A stretch of DNA of 64,000 nt from Pempheris klunzingeri (GCF_042242105.1 NC_092019.1:17901328-17965327), one strand, 5' to 3'. Positions 23,039 through 35,995 are shown, counted from the stretch's first letter. Notes: generated by a model from the letters alone, not told the origin. Numbers and translations are program-made.

Positions 23039-25543
23039 CATTATTGTCATATTATACTATATTATTATTACTATACTAGTAGGTATGGCTGATAGTAGTA
23101 TCCCACTGTACTTTTTTTATCTTGCACATTATACCCATTCCATATTGTCATACTGCACTACATTTTCACATTTGCACTATTCTTCAAATCTGCTGCTACT
23201 TACATATGACTGCACTGTTATAAATTGTCACTTTGTTACATGAGATAATGGTGCACATCTAGCTTAGGCACATAAGAGTGGGTGCACTATTACTTGTGTA
23301 AATTTGTGTATTCATGTGTGCATTTCTTCTTTTTTTCTATTGCAATTTCAATTTCTGGATTCATATATCCTGTCTTGGCTGTTGCAACACCTGAATTCCC
23401 CCCATGGGGATCAATAAAGGATTATCTTATCTTAAATACAACAATGACAAGTTCAGACATGTTCAGTAGGTTTGTTAGGTGGGATTACATTATTGGTACT
23501 TTATTATCTTCAGTACTCTCTTGCCTTGGCTTTACCCCAATGCTACCCCAACAACATGTCTCCACAAGCACCATTCAGATTTAATATTTAGAGCAGATAA
23601 TGAGTAAGTAAGAGAGCAGTGATGCAGGAGGTTTTACAGCTGGAAGGGATTCTTGCTTAGTGGTTCTTTAGCAGATTTGAGGAGGTGGGTTTGACTGGGA
23701 CACTACCCCACTCACTACTTCACTTTGCTGTCCCATGATGGTGCATTATAGAACAATGAAGATAAAACTTTATTCTAAGATAGTGCTGGAGGAAAATTGT
23801 AAACATCCTGATGAAGACTAAATTATAGTGAAATAAATACCAAAACTGTTGTATTGCAAGAGCTGGTGTGAAATTTTTTACGTGGGCTGAATCATTTCCA
23901 CCTAAATCAGTTTCCATAGCCGTTAATTGGTATAAAGCCCCTGCATGTGTAGGATTAGATGTTTTTGACGTTTTTAACACCCACTGCCATCCCCCTAAAT
24001 TCTACAAATGAGAGCTTTAAAGAGTTTTTTTTTTTTTTTCAAATAAAGACAGCTGTCAAAGACGTCTGCGTGTAATGTCAGATTTTTGTTTACAGCTGCA
24101 CTGTAACCTTAGATGGAAATATGTGTTTTTTTCAAACTCTACTTTAATGTTCATGTACCCAAACTGCAGACTGAGAATCACTATTGTGTTTTCTCTTTTC
24201 TGTTTTCCACAGTGACATTTAAAAATAAGCATAATAGGCAGCTGTTGCTCACCTGTAGCAGGGCAGAGACCTGAACAATAGCATAGGACATGACATTTGT
24301 GTCTGCTGCTCTTTCCGATGTTTACCACTTCTTTGTGTTTTTCTTTTTTCCACTGATATGATGATGGTCTACTTTTTAAACCTCTTCCTGTCTTTACCAC
24401 TGTAGGTGGGCTGCGCTGCTGGTGCTGGTCTCATTTACGATATAAACATGAACCTCTGCTGCAGAATCGCACCCATAACCTCCTGATCTGGTTCACGGAG
24501 GGTCTCTCATACCCCCCCATCCCCTCCTCCTTTCAATCTCTCTCTGACTGAATCCCACCATGACACACAGAATGGGAAATCCCCTTCAATATGTGACCTT
24601 AGACTGTTACGGGTACACTTCTCTGAAATAATGATCAACAGACAGAGTTGAGTAACAACCAACAGCCTGCTGTAACTGGACAAAGTGGTTTGTGTGAGTG
24701 ATGACTCACTCATGGATCATCCGCAAAAGAATCACAGACATATCACGCACACATGAAAACAAACAGGGAACCACAGTGTTTCACGCCATGACATCTACTG
24801 CTCTGTGTGTCTGCTGAATTTAAAAATAAAGATTGCCAGCATTACTCTTCAACCTGCATATCTGATATTGGTACAGTCTGACAATCTAATGTGACAAATT
24901 AGTGATGTGACATCAAACATTTATTTTCTGTATCCTGGCTTATGATTCAAGAATTATTGGAGAGAAAGGTGAAAGTGGGTTCAAATCTCCTGTAAGAGCT
25001 AGAATTCACCCTCTTAAAGCTTCCTTTGAATATCTGTAAACAGTGGCTATAGAATAATATAAACAACAATAATACCAATGCAGTTTCTGTTGCAGGTCTA
25101 AAAATAGGATTTTCACACAGTTCAGGTCTCACACACTTAGCACCCTCCCTCCCCTAAGACAAAAGTTGTGACTTTGAAATTACTTACTTCTATTGCAATT
25201 TTCACAATGATTGCAGCTCATCTGCACATTGTAGGTGTCAGTGTAGCGTTCACCCTTGCAAAGGTCACACTCAATTGTGCACGACTCATCTGGACGCCGA
25301 ACCATACGTTTACCTGGAACACGCACAACAAGTTCACAGTTAAAACCTGCTCACATTAAAACTATGAACTCTACCAAGGCGAAAATAAGCCATTGTACCT
25401 GGCGGGCACATGTTACAGCACAACCTGGGGTGGTCCACCATAGGCCAGGTATATTGTGTCCTATTGCACTGAATGGACAGCACAGGAGAGGGGAAAGAGA
25501 GGCTGCACAGGAAGGTGAAAGCAAAGTAACAGAGTAGCTGCAT
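20246..25543 (-). CDS. cd27: CD27-like TNF receptor (TNFRSF7), 6 coding exons
   Basis: Exons in transcript order: 25543-25399, 25313-25188, 22458-22306, 20790-20722, 20623-20531, 20358-20246; phases agree and give 232 residues. A signal peptide (LLCYFAFTFLCSL) precedes cysteine-rich repeats (CCNMCPPGKRM, CTIECDLCKGERYTD, CNHCENCN, CRCVAGYRCKAQPCQECVPIP). The last of these closely parallels CD27 [21 protein letters not shown]. A Thr/Pro stalk and a transmembrane segment (residues 166-185, VSILVIIALLCAGIAFVV) follow. The short tail holds EDEDVSTPVQEV, with PVQE at 218-221. This matches the acidic PIQE TRAF-binding motif of mammalian CD27. No death domain is present. An acceptor-like CTCTTCCCAG directly precedes the ATG, suggesting a 5' UTR exon. 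The gene lies tail-to-tail with ltbr and head-to-head with tnfrsf1a. Its expected role is a costimulatory receptor for a CD70-type ligand on lymphocytes (inference). Confidence 0.82.
21636..21688. repeat. (TA)n microsatellite
   Basis: About 50 bp of alternating TA in the cd27 intron between the third and fourth coding exons. Confidence 0.95.
23008..23042. repeat. (ATT)n microsatellite
   Basis: Run of ATT triplets in the second cd27 intron, just upstream of a LINE 3' end. Confidence 0.9.
23060..23437 (+). mobile_element. LINE 3' end fragment in cd27 intron
   Basis: AT-rich 3' UTR ends with GAATTCCCCCCATGGGGATC then AATAAAGGATTATCTTATC. This is the standard terminus of a fish LINE family, with the short ATCTT tail. 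No coding part remains. It lies antisense to cd27. Confidence 0.65.
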
Positions 25544-28210
25544 CTGGGAAGAGGAAAAGAAGAGGAAGGAGAGGAGGAGGATAAATAGGATGAGCAGAGC
25601 AAGAGGAGGTGGAGGAAAACAATGGTTTATTTGATCAGATATATTCACATACTTACACTGAGTGAAACAGCTAAGTCACACAATAAACTGTATACACACA
25701 TCTCAGATTAGAAAAACAGAGCATACAATAGTAAGGACAGATCAAATCAGTCTTGTACTGATACAAATGCTGTACAAAGTTTACATCCTACCGTGACTGA
25801 AATTACAGCAACACTAATGAATAAATCTACAATTCAACATGACAGCACACTGCTATCAAAGGTTTGACTGTCAGATACAGGTGAAAATGTCTTACTTTAC
25901 TTACTGCGGACAAGAAGGTGAGACAAGATGTAACCTGGGACCCTTTGAGTGTGAGACTGAACAGGGGACCAGAAGTGGAGCAGGGGATTATTCATAAAAT
26001 GTCACAGATGAGTCATTATGAAAACCTCACACTTCACCGGTGTCTTTGAAACCTCTCTGCCCCGCTCGCTCATCCTGTCTCTGTCTCTGCTGCGACCCCC
26101 TGGCTCTGTGCCCTCCTCCAGCCTCCACTCTTTTTCCACAGGCCATCTCTCTCGTTTCGTTCAAAATCAACCTTTTGGCTGCAAAAACAACTTAATGCTT
26201 TCTCTCTTACATTTCTCGCAGTCTCTCCCTCCTTCTCCCCTGCCCAGACGAGGATGACAAGCCCATTTCAGTAGAATATGACATACCACTCATTTAACTC
26301 CAGGCCATCTTGATGCTCTTACAGAAAGCTGTTGAAGAGATAAACGTTATTCCAAGAAATGACACTATGTTAATGAGCTGCTCTGCGACTGTATGACACA
26401 TGAGAGTGAGCAATAAAAAGAGATTACTATTAACGATACCGACTGCAAAGATAAAACCGAAATTCCAAAGTAAAATGTGACATTAACCTTGAATGTTAAA
26501 ATTCAGATATCAAGATATAAAATGTATTGTGTGAATGACCAGATATGCCTGCCTCCAGATTACATGATTTAAATTGTTATATGCAAATTTGAGATAGTTA
26601 GAGAGAGAGATATTACAGATACCTACTGTACTACTTTCTCTGTGTGGCTAACATAATTACCTGTCTGGTCCACTGTGGCTTAAATTGTCCAGATGACATT
26701 TAAACACTATAATAAATGAAGAAAAACTTAATAGGTGGACATGGGGCAACTTTTTCTTTTTATTATTGGTTAACTCTTGATAACCAGCTAATTTTTTATG
26801 TGTGAGGATCCTTCGCAAAACCACACCAGATCTTGTGGTTTCTTTTTCTGGGCTGCAGGTCTTTCTTGTATTCCAGCAACATCCTCATCTTAAAGTGACA
26901 CTGAGTGGCAGCTTTTCTTCTGCTTATACAACGTTCAGCTGCCGTGTGCTCCTCTCAGCACCCCTGTCACAGAAACTAGGCCACCACACGTGACCTCCTG
27001 TAAAGTGTGAAACGGGGCCTGAGGCTGACGAAGCAGCATCAGGGAGGGGCTGCCACCGAGGCCCTGTGTGGCCTGTGTCGCCACTCAGACAGAGTACGGA
27101 GATGACTGGAAGAAAGATGACTGAGCATCAAAATCACTCTGAACTGACTTAGAGCAAACCTGGTCATGCTTATCTTATGGTTTCAGTATTATGCTGCTTG
27201 ACTGTAAGGACTGGTATGTTCGATTAGAACTTCAGAGGAATCTTTGCCAGAAACGTGTCAACGTTGCTATGATGAGAGAAACAGGGAAACCAAAAAGGCT
27301 ATTTTTTACTTGGCTTGAAAGAGACTCTACAAGCGGTCTCACAGCTGGCCTCACGGGCTGCAGTGGGAGTGTTTGCACATGCATGGAAAGGAAGACCTAC
27401 TTTAAGTGTCTGTATCCCACGTGGACGTGTGAGTGTTTGACAGTTTGAGAGCCTGACACACAGACACAGAGAGAGAGAGAGAGAGAAGGAGGAAGAGTGA
27501 GGAGATGAAGACACGTTTTTTTTTTCCTCACTGAAAAGGAAGGATGTGGTTTTTCTGAGGAAGCACTAGTCTTGCTCTGCTGACTGAGCTCTTTCATGCA
27601 CCGTACCAGCAATGTCACGAGAGGACACACTCTGCTGGCCTATTTGAATAAAGTACCAGCCTATTTTCTCCTTAATTATAGTGCCCCTAATTACAGTCCA
27701 TCATGCTCTACTTGCTTCATTCTCTGCACTCTATATACAGGAATGTACATAAAATAAAAGTGAATTTTCACTATGAGCCCAAAACACTTTATTTCACCCT
27801 CTTAATAGCATACCTTTAAGATTTAAGAAAAAGCAATTTCTTAGAATTCATTAGTTATAATTTGACTAATTTAGGCCTGAGTAGTATGTTTGCTAATGGG
27901 CGTATGGAAGAATTTCAACGGGGAAATAAAAGGTTTGAAATTACGTTTTAATAGTAAATTCCCACAATCTCCTGAAAAATGGCATTAGGATGAAGTAATA
28001 AAAAAAAATCAGGAGTTGCTTCAGGTCATCTTGCAGATTCATGAGAAATTTATGTGCTTCCTCCTTGTAATTTGTTTGCGTGTGTTAACCCTTCTTTGAA
28101 CGAGTTTCACAGCTGTTTAATAGTTTAATTAATTTGAATGTATGTGGTTTGGCGGAAGGACTGTGTAGAGTAATGGATGTATGGCCTGCCATTCATCAGC
28201 TGCAGGTATT

Positions 28211-28214
<4 letters not shown>

Positions 28215-28247
<33 letters not shown>
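28215..28247. repeat. (GT)n microsatellite
   Basis: About 33 bp of uninterrupted GT in the cd27/tnfrsf1a spacer. Confidence 0.95.
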
Positions 28248-28249
<2 letters not shown>

Positions 28250-28261
28250 TGCCAAACTGTG

Positions 28262-28476
28262 CCTGACTATTCCTTGAAATGGGCTCGTGACGCTGCAGCT
28301 ATTTCCCGGTAGAGTCCGCCTCTGCTCGTGTACGGCTGAGTGGGGCAGCCGCGCCGTCGCTCTGATTTTCGGCTAAAAGAGAGAACAAAACGTTATATTA
28401 AGATATAATAAACATTCATGTCGACACATGGAGCTGAAGTGAAGAGACGCCCGTCGCCGTAACAGTGGCTGTCCAG
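28262..28476 (+). promoter_or_regulatory. CpG-rich block with splice donor, candidate promoter and 5' UTR exon of tnfrsf1a
   Basis: This is the most CpG-dense stretch in the spacer (for example GGGGCAGCCGCGCCGTCGC and ACGCCCGTCGCCGTAAC). It ends in a strong donor, GTCCAG followed by GTGAGT at 28477. No long open frame covers it, so a non-coding first exon for tnfrsf1a is plausible. A pyrimidine tract with CACGCAG at about 30006 could be the matching acceptor. Assignment to tnfrsf1a rather than to a minus-strand cd27 promoter is inference. Confidence 0.4.
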
Positions 28477-28703
28477 GTGAGTGACGGTGAAAATGAGGAG
28501 ATTCATGTTTGGCTTCATGCTGTAAGTCAGTAGGCGTCTTGTGGTCTGTAGGTAAACCGAAACCCAACATACAACAGACAACATCTGTGGAGTTTAGTTC
28601 TTAAGGAGGGCGACCTTATCTGCGCCTGTGTGCGACTTTAGGTTCAGTTTGAGTAGGTTTGAAAGCTGTTGTGTTATGAATGTAATCTCAGCGCCTCATT
28701 GCG

Positions 28704-28708
<5 letters not shown>

Positions 28709-28739
<31 letters not shown>

Positions 28740-28783
28740 TCTGTGTGTGTGTGTGTGTGTGTGTGTCTGGGGGGGGGGGGGGG
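28709..28783. repeat. (GT)n followed by a 15-bp G-run
   Basis: Two GT blocks separated by a CTCT interruption, then about 15 consecutive G. Such tracts can adopt Z-DNA or G-quadruplex forms. Confidence 0.95.
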
Positions 28784-30175
28784 AGTATGGCGCAGAAAAA
28801 TGCAAGAGCCGCTCACTGTGTCTTTACGAGCTACATGATCCATAAAACAACTTCACTCACAACAGGCCCTGATTGTTGTTAATGTTTGGTGGATCCCCTC
28901 AAACCACTTATTACAGGTTACTGAGGAATGACCAAGAATTTGACTCTTATCTCAAATTGCGTTTAGTTTCGTTCTTTCTGTTGAGAAAACCGCCTGTGAA
29001 ACCTCAGCCCCCTTCCCCATTTTCATCTGTGAATCCACAGAGCGGTCAGCTGTCCTCATTTGAACTGTTTACTTGTTCAAAAGTAGCTCCAAGAATGGAT
29101 TACCCTGATTAATAACTGCTGGTAATTGAGTTTGCAATGCACTCCTCTAATGAAATGCCCATTGACCTCCATTGAATTGGGTTGGCAGCCAAAATCAAAG
29201 TCTCACACAGTTGACGGGTAAATCTAAAAACTAGTTTGGATGAACTGACCCTGAAGGTAATCATGGTCATGGGCGAGGAGTTTAGATACATTTTAACCAT
29301 GTGATTTTATGTACAAAAGGTTTTAGAAAATCTAGTGCTACAATGAGTAAATGTCCAGTGCCACTCAAGTCGCTCTGTGAGGCTGTAAGCTCAATTACAC
29401 ATGAAAGCAGCACTCGTATAAATTTTATTACCACAATCACAAGGGTTCATCCTCGTTACTTTAGTCGTTATAGGAAATTCCTGACTCAGCTCTGCATTGT
29501 CAGACTTCATCTCCTATCAGATAAAGAGCTATGTGTGTGCAGCCTCAGGTGGACTGTAAGTGCTAATATTTTCCAAGCTAGCAGGCTAATGTTTCCCAGT
29601 GAGTGTGTTAAATGCCAAAGTACAGCTGAGCCTAAAGCCTAAAGTGTCCTGCCATAATATTCTGTCACCTGTCGGTGGTGCGAGATGAAATGTGCATCAC
29701 AGGTCCAGGAATGTTTGCCACCCTTACACAGTAGCACCATGCCAATAATGGCTAAAAAAGTACCATGTTGAATAAGTGCTTTTAAAAAACAAGACGCCAA
29801 CCCTCGGTCTTTTAGCCTGTGGTGTTAAAAAAGAAAAGTTAGTCTGGATTTTGTTGTAAATGCAGGAACCTTTAAGGCATTGAATTAGTTTTAATGTGTG
29901 TTTTGGTAGTGTGCTGGCCCAGAGCATATTGTCTGACTCAGTGATATAACTCATGGCACTGTTACATTGGCTGTTTGAGGTGTTATGTAGACTGTTTTCC
30001 ACGCAGGAGGCATCAGATGGATTGAGCTGAACCTGTGAGATAATGGAGGGAGGTGTCCACGGAGGAAGATGGAATAAAAAAGCCCCTGCTGGCACAACAC
30101 TGCTCCTCATGGTGAGGCAAACTTCTCACTAAATGCTTTGAAATGACATGAGTGCATGAAAATCTTGTGCTTGCG

Positions 30176-33100
30176 ATGGACAGTAAATCTTTTCTTTGTA
30201 TATTTACTGTTTATTTTATGTTTCAGTGCTTGTTCATCCCCACAATGACATTGTTACAACCCTCAGAGGAGAAGACATGTCCACGCGGGGACTATCTCAC
30301 TGATGAGGGAATTTGTTGCAACAAATGCTTTCCAGGTACCGTATGGCCTCCTACACACCACACACATGCTCAGCATTGGAAATATCACACAGGCATTTAT
30401 CTATTGATAAATCCACTTTACAAAGTCAAAGTTTAAAAATGTGATCTTCATGTTTCCCAGGTTTTAAGCTTGTTGAAAAGTGCCATGCTACAGGTCAGAG
30501 AAGTAACTGCTCAATATGTCCTGATGGACAATACACAGACCAGATGAACTCTTCCCCCAACTGCAGAAGCTGCAGACGCTGCAAAAGTAAAAGTAACATT
30601 ACCCTTTAATGAATCAATGTGGCCTCTTTGATTTACCAATGTTGTATTAGGTATTTATTTGCTTTGTTCACTTGTTGTCTCCTTTCATATTTGCAGAAAA
30701 ACATGAAATACAGGTATCAAAATGTGAAAAACACCGAAACACTATTTGTCGCTGTGAGCCCGGTTATTATAGATCTTATATCGACTCAGAAACATACGAG
30801 TGTCTCAAATGTACGCCGTGTGGACCTGATGAAAAAGAAAAACAGAAATGTAAGTCTTAAGACATTGTGCCAATACTCTGTGATGTCTTTGTAAAAGCCA
30901 TTTCTGTAATAATTTCATGGCTCATTAAGTATTTCCTCCAATCAGTCTTAATAGAATTATTCTTTTTGTACACAGGTACACCTGAGACAAACACTGTGTG
31001 TGAATGTACAGAGAACTACTACAGAGTCAATAAAAAGTGTGAACCCTGCAAGAAGTGAGTACACTAATGTATATGTGCATGCATTGTTCCCTCCCTGCTG
31101 TTTGTGTTGGATCCCTTTAAGGTTGTTAATGGGGAAGTTGGTTTGTTGAATTGAAACTGGAAACACGAGGACGACCTTGTTCAATCTTTCCATTTGTTGG
31201 CAACAGAAGAGAGAAGTGGCGAGACACTGACATTTTAACATTTACTAAACGACCACTTGTACTGCCTCAAGAACTTCTGTTTAATGCAGTGTTTGACTGG
31301 TTCACTGAGAGGAACCCCTAAAACATCTATGCGAAAATCTATTTTGTGGTCCGACAGTATAACTTAGTCAGTCTTTTAGACATTTGTTGTTGTAGATTTG
31401 AAATCTGCTAAATTGCAAACTCAAACATCGTAACTGTGTCATGCAAAGTCAAAAGAGTAACTTTTGGGTACGTTTTTCCGTACGCGGCAGCCAGTTCGCC
31501 AGTATTTATCACAGAAAAAGAAGGAAAAAGTAGGGGGGACACAGAAACCAACTTCCTATGCTTCCCATAATCCTTAGCTACACCCCTGTCCACATAAACA
31601 ACACATTAGTAGTGATTGTGACAGATGAGGATTTATCTCTCTTTCAGCTGGTGCCGATTTCCTGTCCAGTGGTCATTATAAAACATTGTTTGAACTAATT
31701 TGCTGTTGCTGAAAAACATCTCGGCCTTTGTGTTAATCACTTCCTCTTAAGATGTGCTACTTCCTCTTCAGTGTTGTGAATTGTCCTCTCTGTTCTTCAC
31801 AGTTGTAGCACTGAGTGCAGACATCACTGTGCATCACTTCCTACTCTGAATACAAGAGGTGAGCACTTGTGACAAGGATGTAGTTAACAGCCAAGCTTTT
31901 GTATGCAAGAGTTAATGCACTGGTTTCCAGAATAACACAGTTTGCTAAAGGAATACAATCACCACTAGCTTAGTTAGCCAGAGAGTCTGTTATTCTTTTA
32001 CCTTGCATAGAATTTTAATTCAATTAATTTGAGTCCATGATTTATATTAATAAGATGAAATGTAAACTATTTTTGGAAAATTGATTTAATACATGTCCTG
32101 TTTTAGTTGTCTTGCGCCCTAAATCAAGTAAATCTTTTGCAGAATCAAGCCATTTGTGTGTGCAAACATGTGCACAGTGAAAAAGACTCATAGAGCAAGT
32201 GCACACAACTGTGCACATCAGCCATTTGGCACAAAAATGCCCTCACTGTGCTCTTGCTTTTGGGATCAGTTTTAGTTATAAAATGTTTTTGTGGGCTGGT
32301 GGGAGATGTTTTACACTTAAAAACTAAACAGGGGATTATTGCAACAGTGGACTGGATTACAGGAAGCTGCTCAGTCCTTTTTTGTGGAGTTTCAGTCAGT
32401 AGCATTAGACCTGTAGCAAACACGGTCAGTACTGCTAGCCACAGTAGCTAGGAAGCTGATGCGTATGTATATTTTAACAATCATTTTCAACTGGTTAGTC
32501 CATCCATCTATTTTCTTCCACTTATCCAGGTCCATGTAATGTTAATTTGACTCATTATTTCATTATAAATTCTCTTCTTTCATTATAAAATGTTCTATGC
32601 TGTAAATCCTTACTTAGTATCAAAGAGGTGATAAGAACAATCTCAAAGAAAGAGTTGATTAGATATTAAGTTACTGCAGTTTCTTTTTTAGATGTGGCTT
32701 TATAACAATAGAATGTAGTTTTTGGTCTATTAGTGTTTTTAATGTGTATCCATCCTCATGTCTTGTTCCCCATGTGTCCATCCATGAAGCCCCTGACACT
32801 GAAAAGGAACATCTTGTCAAAATAATTGCTGGAGTTATAGCTGTGGCTCTGATATTGTTGGTGCTGGTGGTTCTCATCACCTACATGGTCACAAAGCGAT
32901 CTACCAAGAAGAAGCTGCTGAGGTTGACCGCCCAATCAAGCGTCTCCTCAGGCTCATGCCAGGTACACTTCTATCTAGCTGCCCATTCACTGTTCTCTGC
33001 TGGATGTTCGTCTACAGTCAATAAAGATTTGATCTGTCCTTGTCGCACAGGAAGTCCTGATCCACAGTGAGGGACCATCAAACACCATCAGTGCCAAAGC

Positions 33101-33625
33101 TACTCCCCCTCCAACTCCTGTGAGTGAACAGGAGCAACTGTCCAACCTGCCTGACTGTGTCCCCCTGGAAATCAAGAGTGAGTGTATTTTATACTGTGCA
33201 CAGCAGCGCATGCTCCTGACCAGGGATCCAGTGTGTTTCAGCTCGAACATACAGAAAACTATTGTATTAACTCTTATCCCTTCCGCTGAACTCCCCTCTC
33301 CCCTCTCCCCTCTCCCCTCTACCCAGCCTCTGGCCTGATCTACACAGTGCTGGATCTGGTTCCTGCGCTGCAGGTGAAGCAGCTGGTACGCTCTCTCGGT
33401 GTGAAGGACATAGAGATCGAACAAGCAGAGCTGGATCACCGATCCTGCCTCGAGGCTCACTACCAGATGCTGAGGGTGTGGATCGAGAGAGGCTCACATG
33501 CAGGTGGAGGAGGACGAGATGGAATGCTGCACCGGCCCTTGTTGCAGGAGTTGTTGGACGAACTGAGAAAGATGCACCTGGGACGGGCAGCCGAGGAGCT
33601 GGAGACAAAGTACAGCATTCAGTAA
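30176..33625 (+). CDS. tnfrsf1a: TNF receptor 1 (TNFRSF1A) with death domain, 8 coding exons
   Basis: Exons: 30176-30335, 30461-30586, 30697-30849, 30976-31054, 31803-31858, 32790-32962, 33051-33177, 33327-33625; phases agree and give 390 residues. A signal peptide (about 1-28) precedes cysteine-rich repeats: CPRGDYLTDEGICCNKCFPG, GQRSNCSICPDGQYTD-like sequence, CRCEPGYYRSYID and CTPETNTVCECTENYY. A transmembrane segment lies near residues 201-226 (IIAGVIAVALILLVLVVLIT). The last exon encodes a death domain (about 295-380). Its VKQLVRSLGVKDIEIEQAEL and CLEAHYQMLRVWIER match the helix pattern of mammalian TNFR1, where LGLSDHEIDRLELQNGRCL and YSMLATWRR sit. By family it binds TNF trimers and recruits TRADD to drive NF-kB or cell death. 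The Met at 30176 is chosen because it gives a good signal peptide; a TTTCAG acceptor-like site lies inside the first exon at 30225. The gene is followed by plekhg6 in the same orientation. Confidence 0.9.
33286..33320 (+). repeat. Tandem CCCCTCT pyrimidine tract at tnfrsf1a exon 8 acceptor
   Basis: Several copies of a CCCTCTC unit form an almost pure pyrimidine tract that ends at the CCAG acceptor of the death-domain exon (33326). The repeat doubles as the polypyrimidine tract for splicing. Confidence 0.8.
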
Positions 33626-33939
33626 TTCTGCAACGTGTGCCAAGTGGAACAAAAAGCTTATGAAACCAAGTATTGTTCTCTTTCGAGACTCTCTTGTGGA
33701 CGCTGTCAGTGCACACAAACAGACACGGTGCTATCACCAAAGCAGCTTTATTTCACATCAACCAGCATGACTGAGCTCTACCTCTCACCCTGCCAATCAC
33801 ACGCTGAGATGACAGCTCAAACTACTGAGAGGAATGAATCAAACTGTTATGGAAAATGGGATTTTGCACTGGTAATTCTGGGTAAAATTGTGAAGTTGTA
33901 AAGAACTTTTAGCGAGATAAATGGCTTTGAAAATCTTCA

Positions 33940-34440
33940 AGGAATAATAAGACATTTGGGGAATGGTTCACTGTTCAGCTTAGTTAGATGAGAAGATCAG
34001 TAGCATGGTCATGTCTGTACGGTAAATACGAAGCTACAAGCAGCAGCTGGTTAACTTTTAGCTTAGCATAAAGACTGGAAACGGGGTAACTGGTAGCCTG
34101 ACAAAACCCACCTACCAGCACCTTAAACCATCTTTAATCAACATGGTATGTCTTGGGGAAAAGCCTGAATTTGTGTTTTTATGGGGAGCTGTGTGCTTGA
34201 ATTAGATCGTGTGAGAGCAGTGAGGCGTGGAGGTGCAGGTCGGTGGGCATTAGGACAGAGTCAGGCTTGCTGTTTTCCCCTGTTTCCAGTTCTTATACTA
34301 ATTAAGCTTATGGGCTCCAGCTTCATATTTACCAAACAAACATTAGAGCGGTATTGAGCTTTTCATTTAACTCTAAGCAAGAAAGCAAATAAGCGTCATC
34401 CCAAAAATGACAAACTAATTCTCAAAGGCTGATGAACCTT
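33940..34440. mobile_element. Long fold-back MITE downstream of tnfrsf1a
   Basis: The left arm (TTAGTTAGATGAGAAGATCA, TGTACGGTAAATACGAAGCT, AGACTGGAAACGGGGT) and the right arm (CCCCTGTTTCCAGTTCTTAT, CTTCATATTTACCAAACAAA, GAGCTTTTCATTTAACTCTA) are imperfect inverted copies over about 150-200 bp each. This is a well-known class of non-autonomous element in percomorph fish. It is non-coding and degenerate, and it is close enough to lie in the tnfrsf1a 3' UTR. Confidence 0.75.
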
Positions 34441-35995
34441 TCTTTAAGATGCGCTGTTTCATTAGAGTAACTATATATTGTACAGTATTTCTTATAGATA
34501 TAGGGAATAAGGGGAATCTTTGTGAAGTCATACTGGGCTGATCACTTTTTTTTATCATACATGCATTCAAACATGCCTTCATGATGTGATGACTGTATTT
34601 TGTACTGGGTCATTAACACGTGCCATTTTATTGAGCTGTTTTATCTATTGTGTCTACCCCATTATATGTAGTTAAGCAAATTAAGCTACTCTGTCTATTG
34701 TTAGTCACTATTACAAAGATTAGTTTAAATATTTCATTTTCTGGCATGTTTTCATTTGGTCTCTGGTTGTTTGAGGGAAGAGGGAAATGCAAAATCAAAA
34801 TTGAGTGTTTAGCCGACGAGTTAACTGGTAATTTCTTGATAGTGGTTCCTGGTTACAATGTTGAGAGAGTTTGACTCATCTTCATTGAAATTTTATGGGA
34901 ACCGTAACAAAGCTAGAGATGTTTGTAGTTCCTGCTTAATGTAGACCAGACTCCTGCCACTTTTCACAGGCCTTTCACAGCCCCATTAGCATTCTTTTAA
35001 ATCACATCATACAAGCATTATTCATTACTGTTAGAGAAAACAGGGCACGCCTTGTCTCAGTGTGCCTCAGCCAAACAGCTTTTATAATACCAGTCTCGGC
35101 CTGCAGATTCAGATATGAATCAGTCACACACAGACAGACTGCAGACATGCAATTCCAAAGCACTTTTACCACTGTATCAAATTGTATTATACTCACCGGG
35201 CCATTTATCGAGTGGATGAACAATGTTGAGCAGTACATAAAAAATCTTGTGTTAATGTCTGAACTATAAATAAATGTGTCATGTATTTTAATGTGTGTAT
35301 CTGAATTGTGTCAAACATTTGTCTGAAGGCTCTGGAGTGCAATGGGGAATGCACGCGTGTGTGGATACTCTAAAATGTGAAGGAAATATTTTAAGGTCAA
35401 TGAGGATGTAATTGCGTGTCTAACTTCAGACACGCTGCCACTCTACATTCCAGCCTGAAGCTTCAAACATTTAATCACATTTGTAACAAAGTAGTTCCTC
35501 CTATATATTTAACTGATCCTTTTTATTTTTGGCTCATCCACTTCCCTGTAACTCACTTCTTCTTACCTGCAAACACTGCTCTACTTTCCATTTTACTGTG
35601 CTATCAAACACCAGATTATCACAGTTGATTTCTTCTTTCAGTCACACAAATGGCGAAAAAAACAAACAGCTGCTGCTACACATAAAACTTCTCCCCTGTC
35701 AAAGTGATTTTCTCCTGTTTGCTCAGGGTGATCGATAAGCTGGATTGACATGAAACAACAACAGATCATCCTCAAAGGACTCAGTCACCACCTCCTTCTC
35801 ACTAAACACTTTTAACTGCGACACATTAACCAGCCCTGAGCACTGATTTGTTGGCTGCAGAATCCAGTTGTTCCCGTCGGGCCAGTTGCAAAGGGCAGGG
35901 GTGCAGGTGAAAGGAAGAGAGGGAGGGACCGAACCATGCAGAGAGAAAGAGGAGGAGAACGCTAACAGAAACTAAAGATGACTGGGTGAAACAAA
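34441..35995. other. Intergenic region tnfrsf1a / plekhg6
   Basis: AT-rich sequence with no recognisable gene. The last few hundred bases (AGGAAGAGAGGGAGGG and AGAGAAAGAGGAGGAG) are purine-rich and probably hold the plekhg6 promoter and 5' UTR. No TATA box is obvious. Confidence 0.45.

Larger units (their letters stand above)
25544..30175. other. Head-to-head intergenic region cd27 / tnfrsf1a
   Basis: About 4.6 kb between the two start codons. It should contain the promoters and 5' UTR exons of both receptor genes. I see two GT microsatellites and a GC-richer block at 28262-28476 (listed separately). The remainder, including 25.7-28.2 kb and 28.8-30.1 kb, holds AT-rich sequence without recognisable genes. 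Confidence 0.6.

Noticed and set aside
28628-28882. Open frame across the GT microsatellite
   Set aside because: Val/Cys alternation comes from the repeat itself.
29301-29642. 113-codon open frame upstream of tnfrsf1a
   Set aside because: No domain or splice support; composition like neighbouring non-coding DNA.
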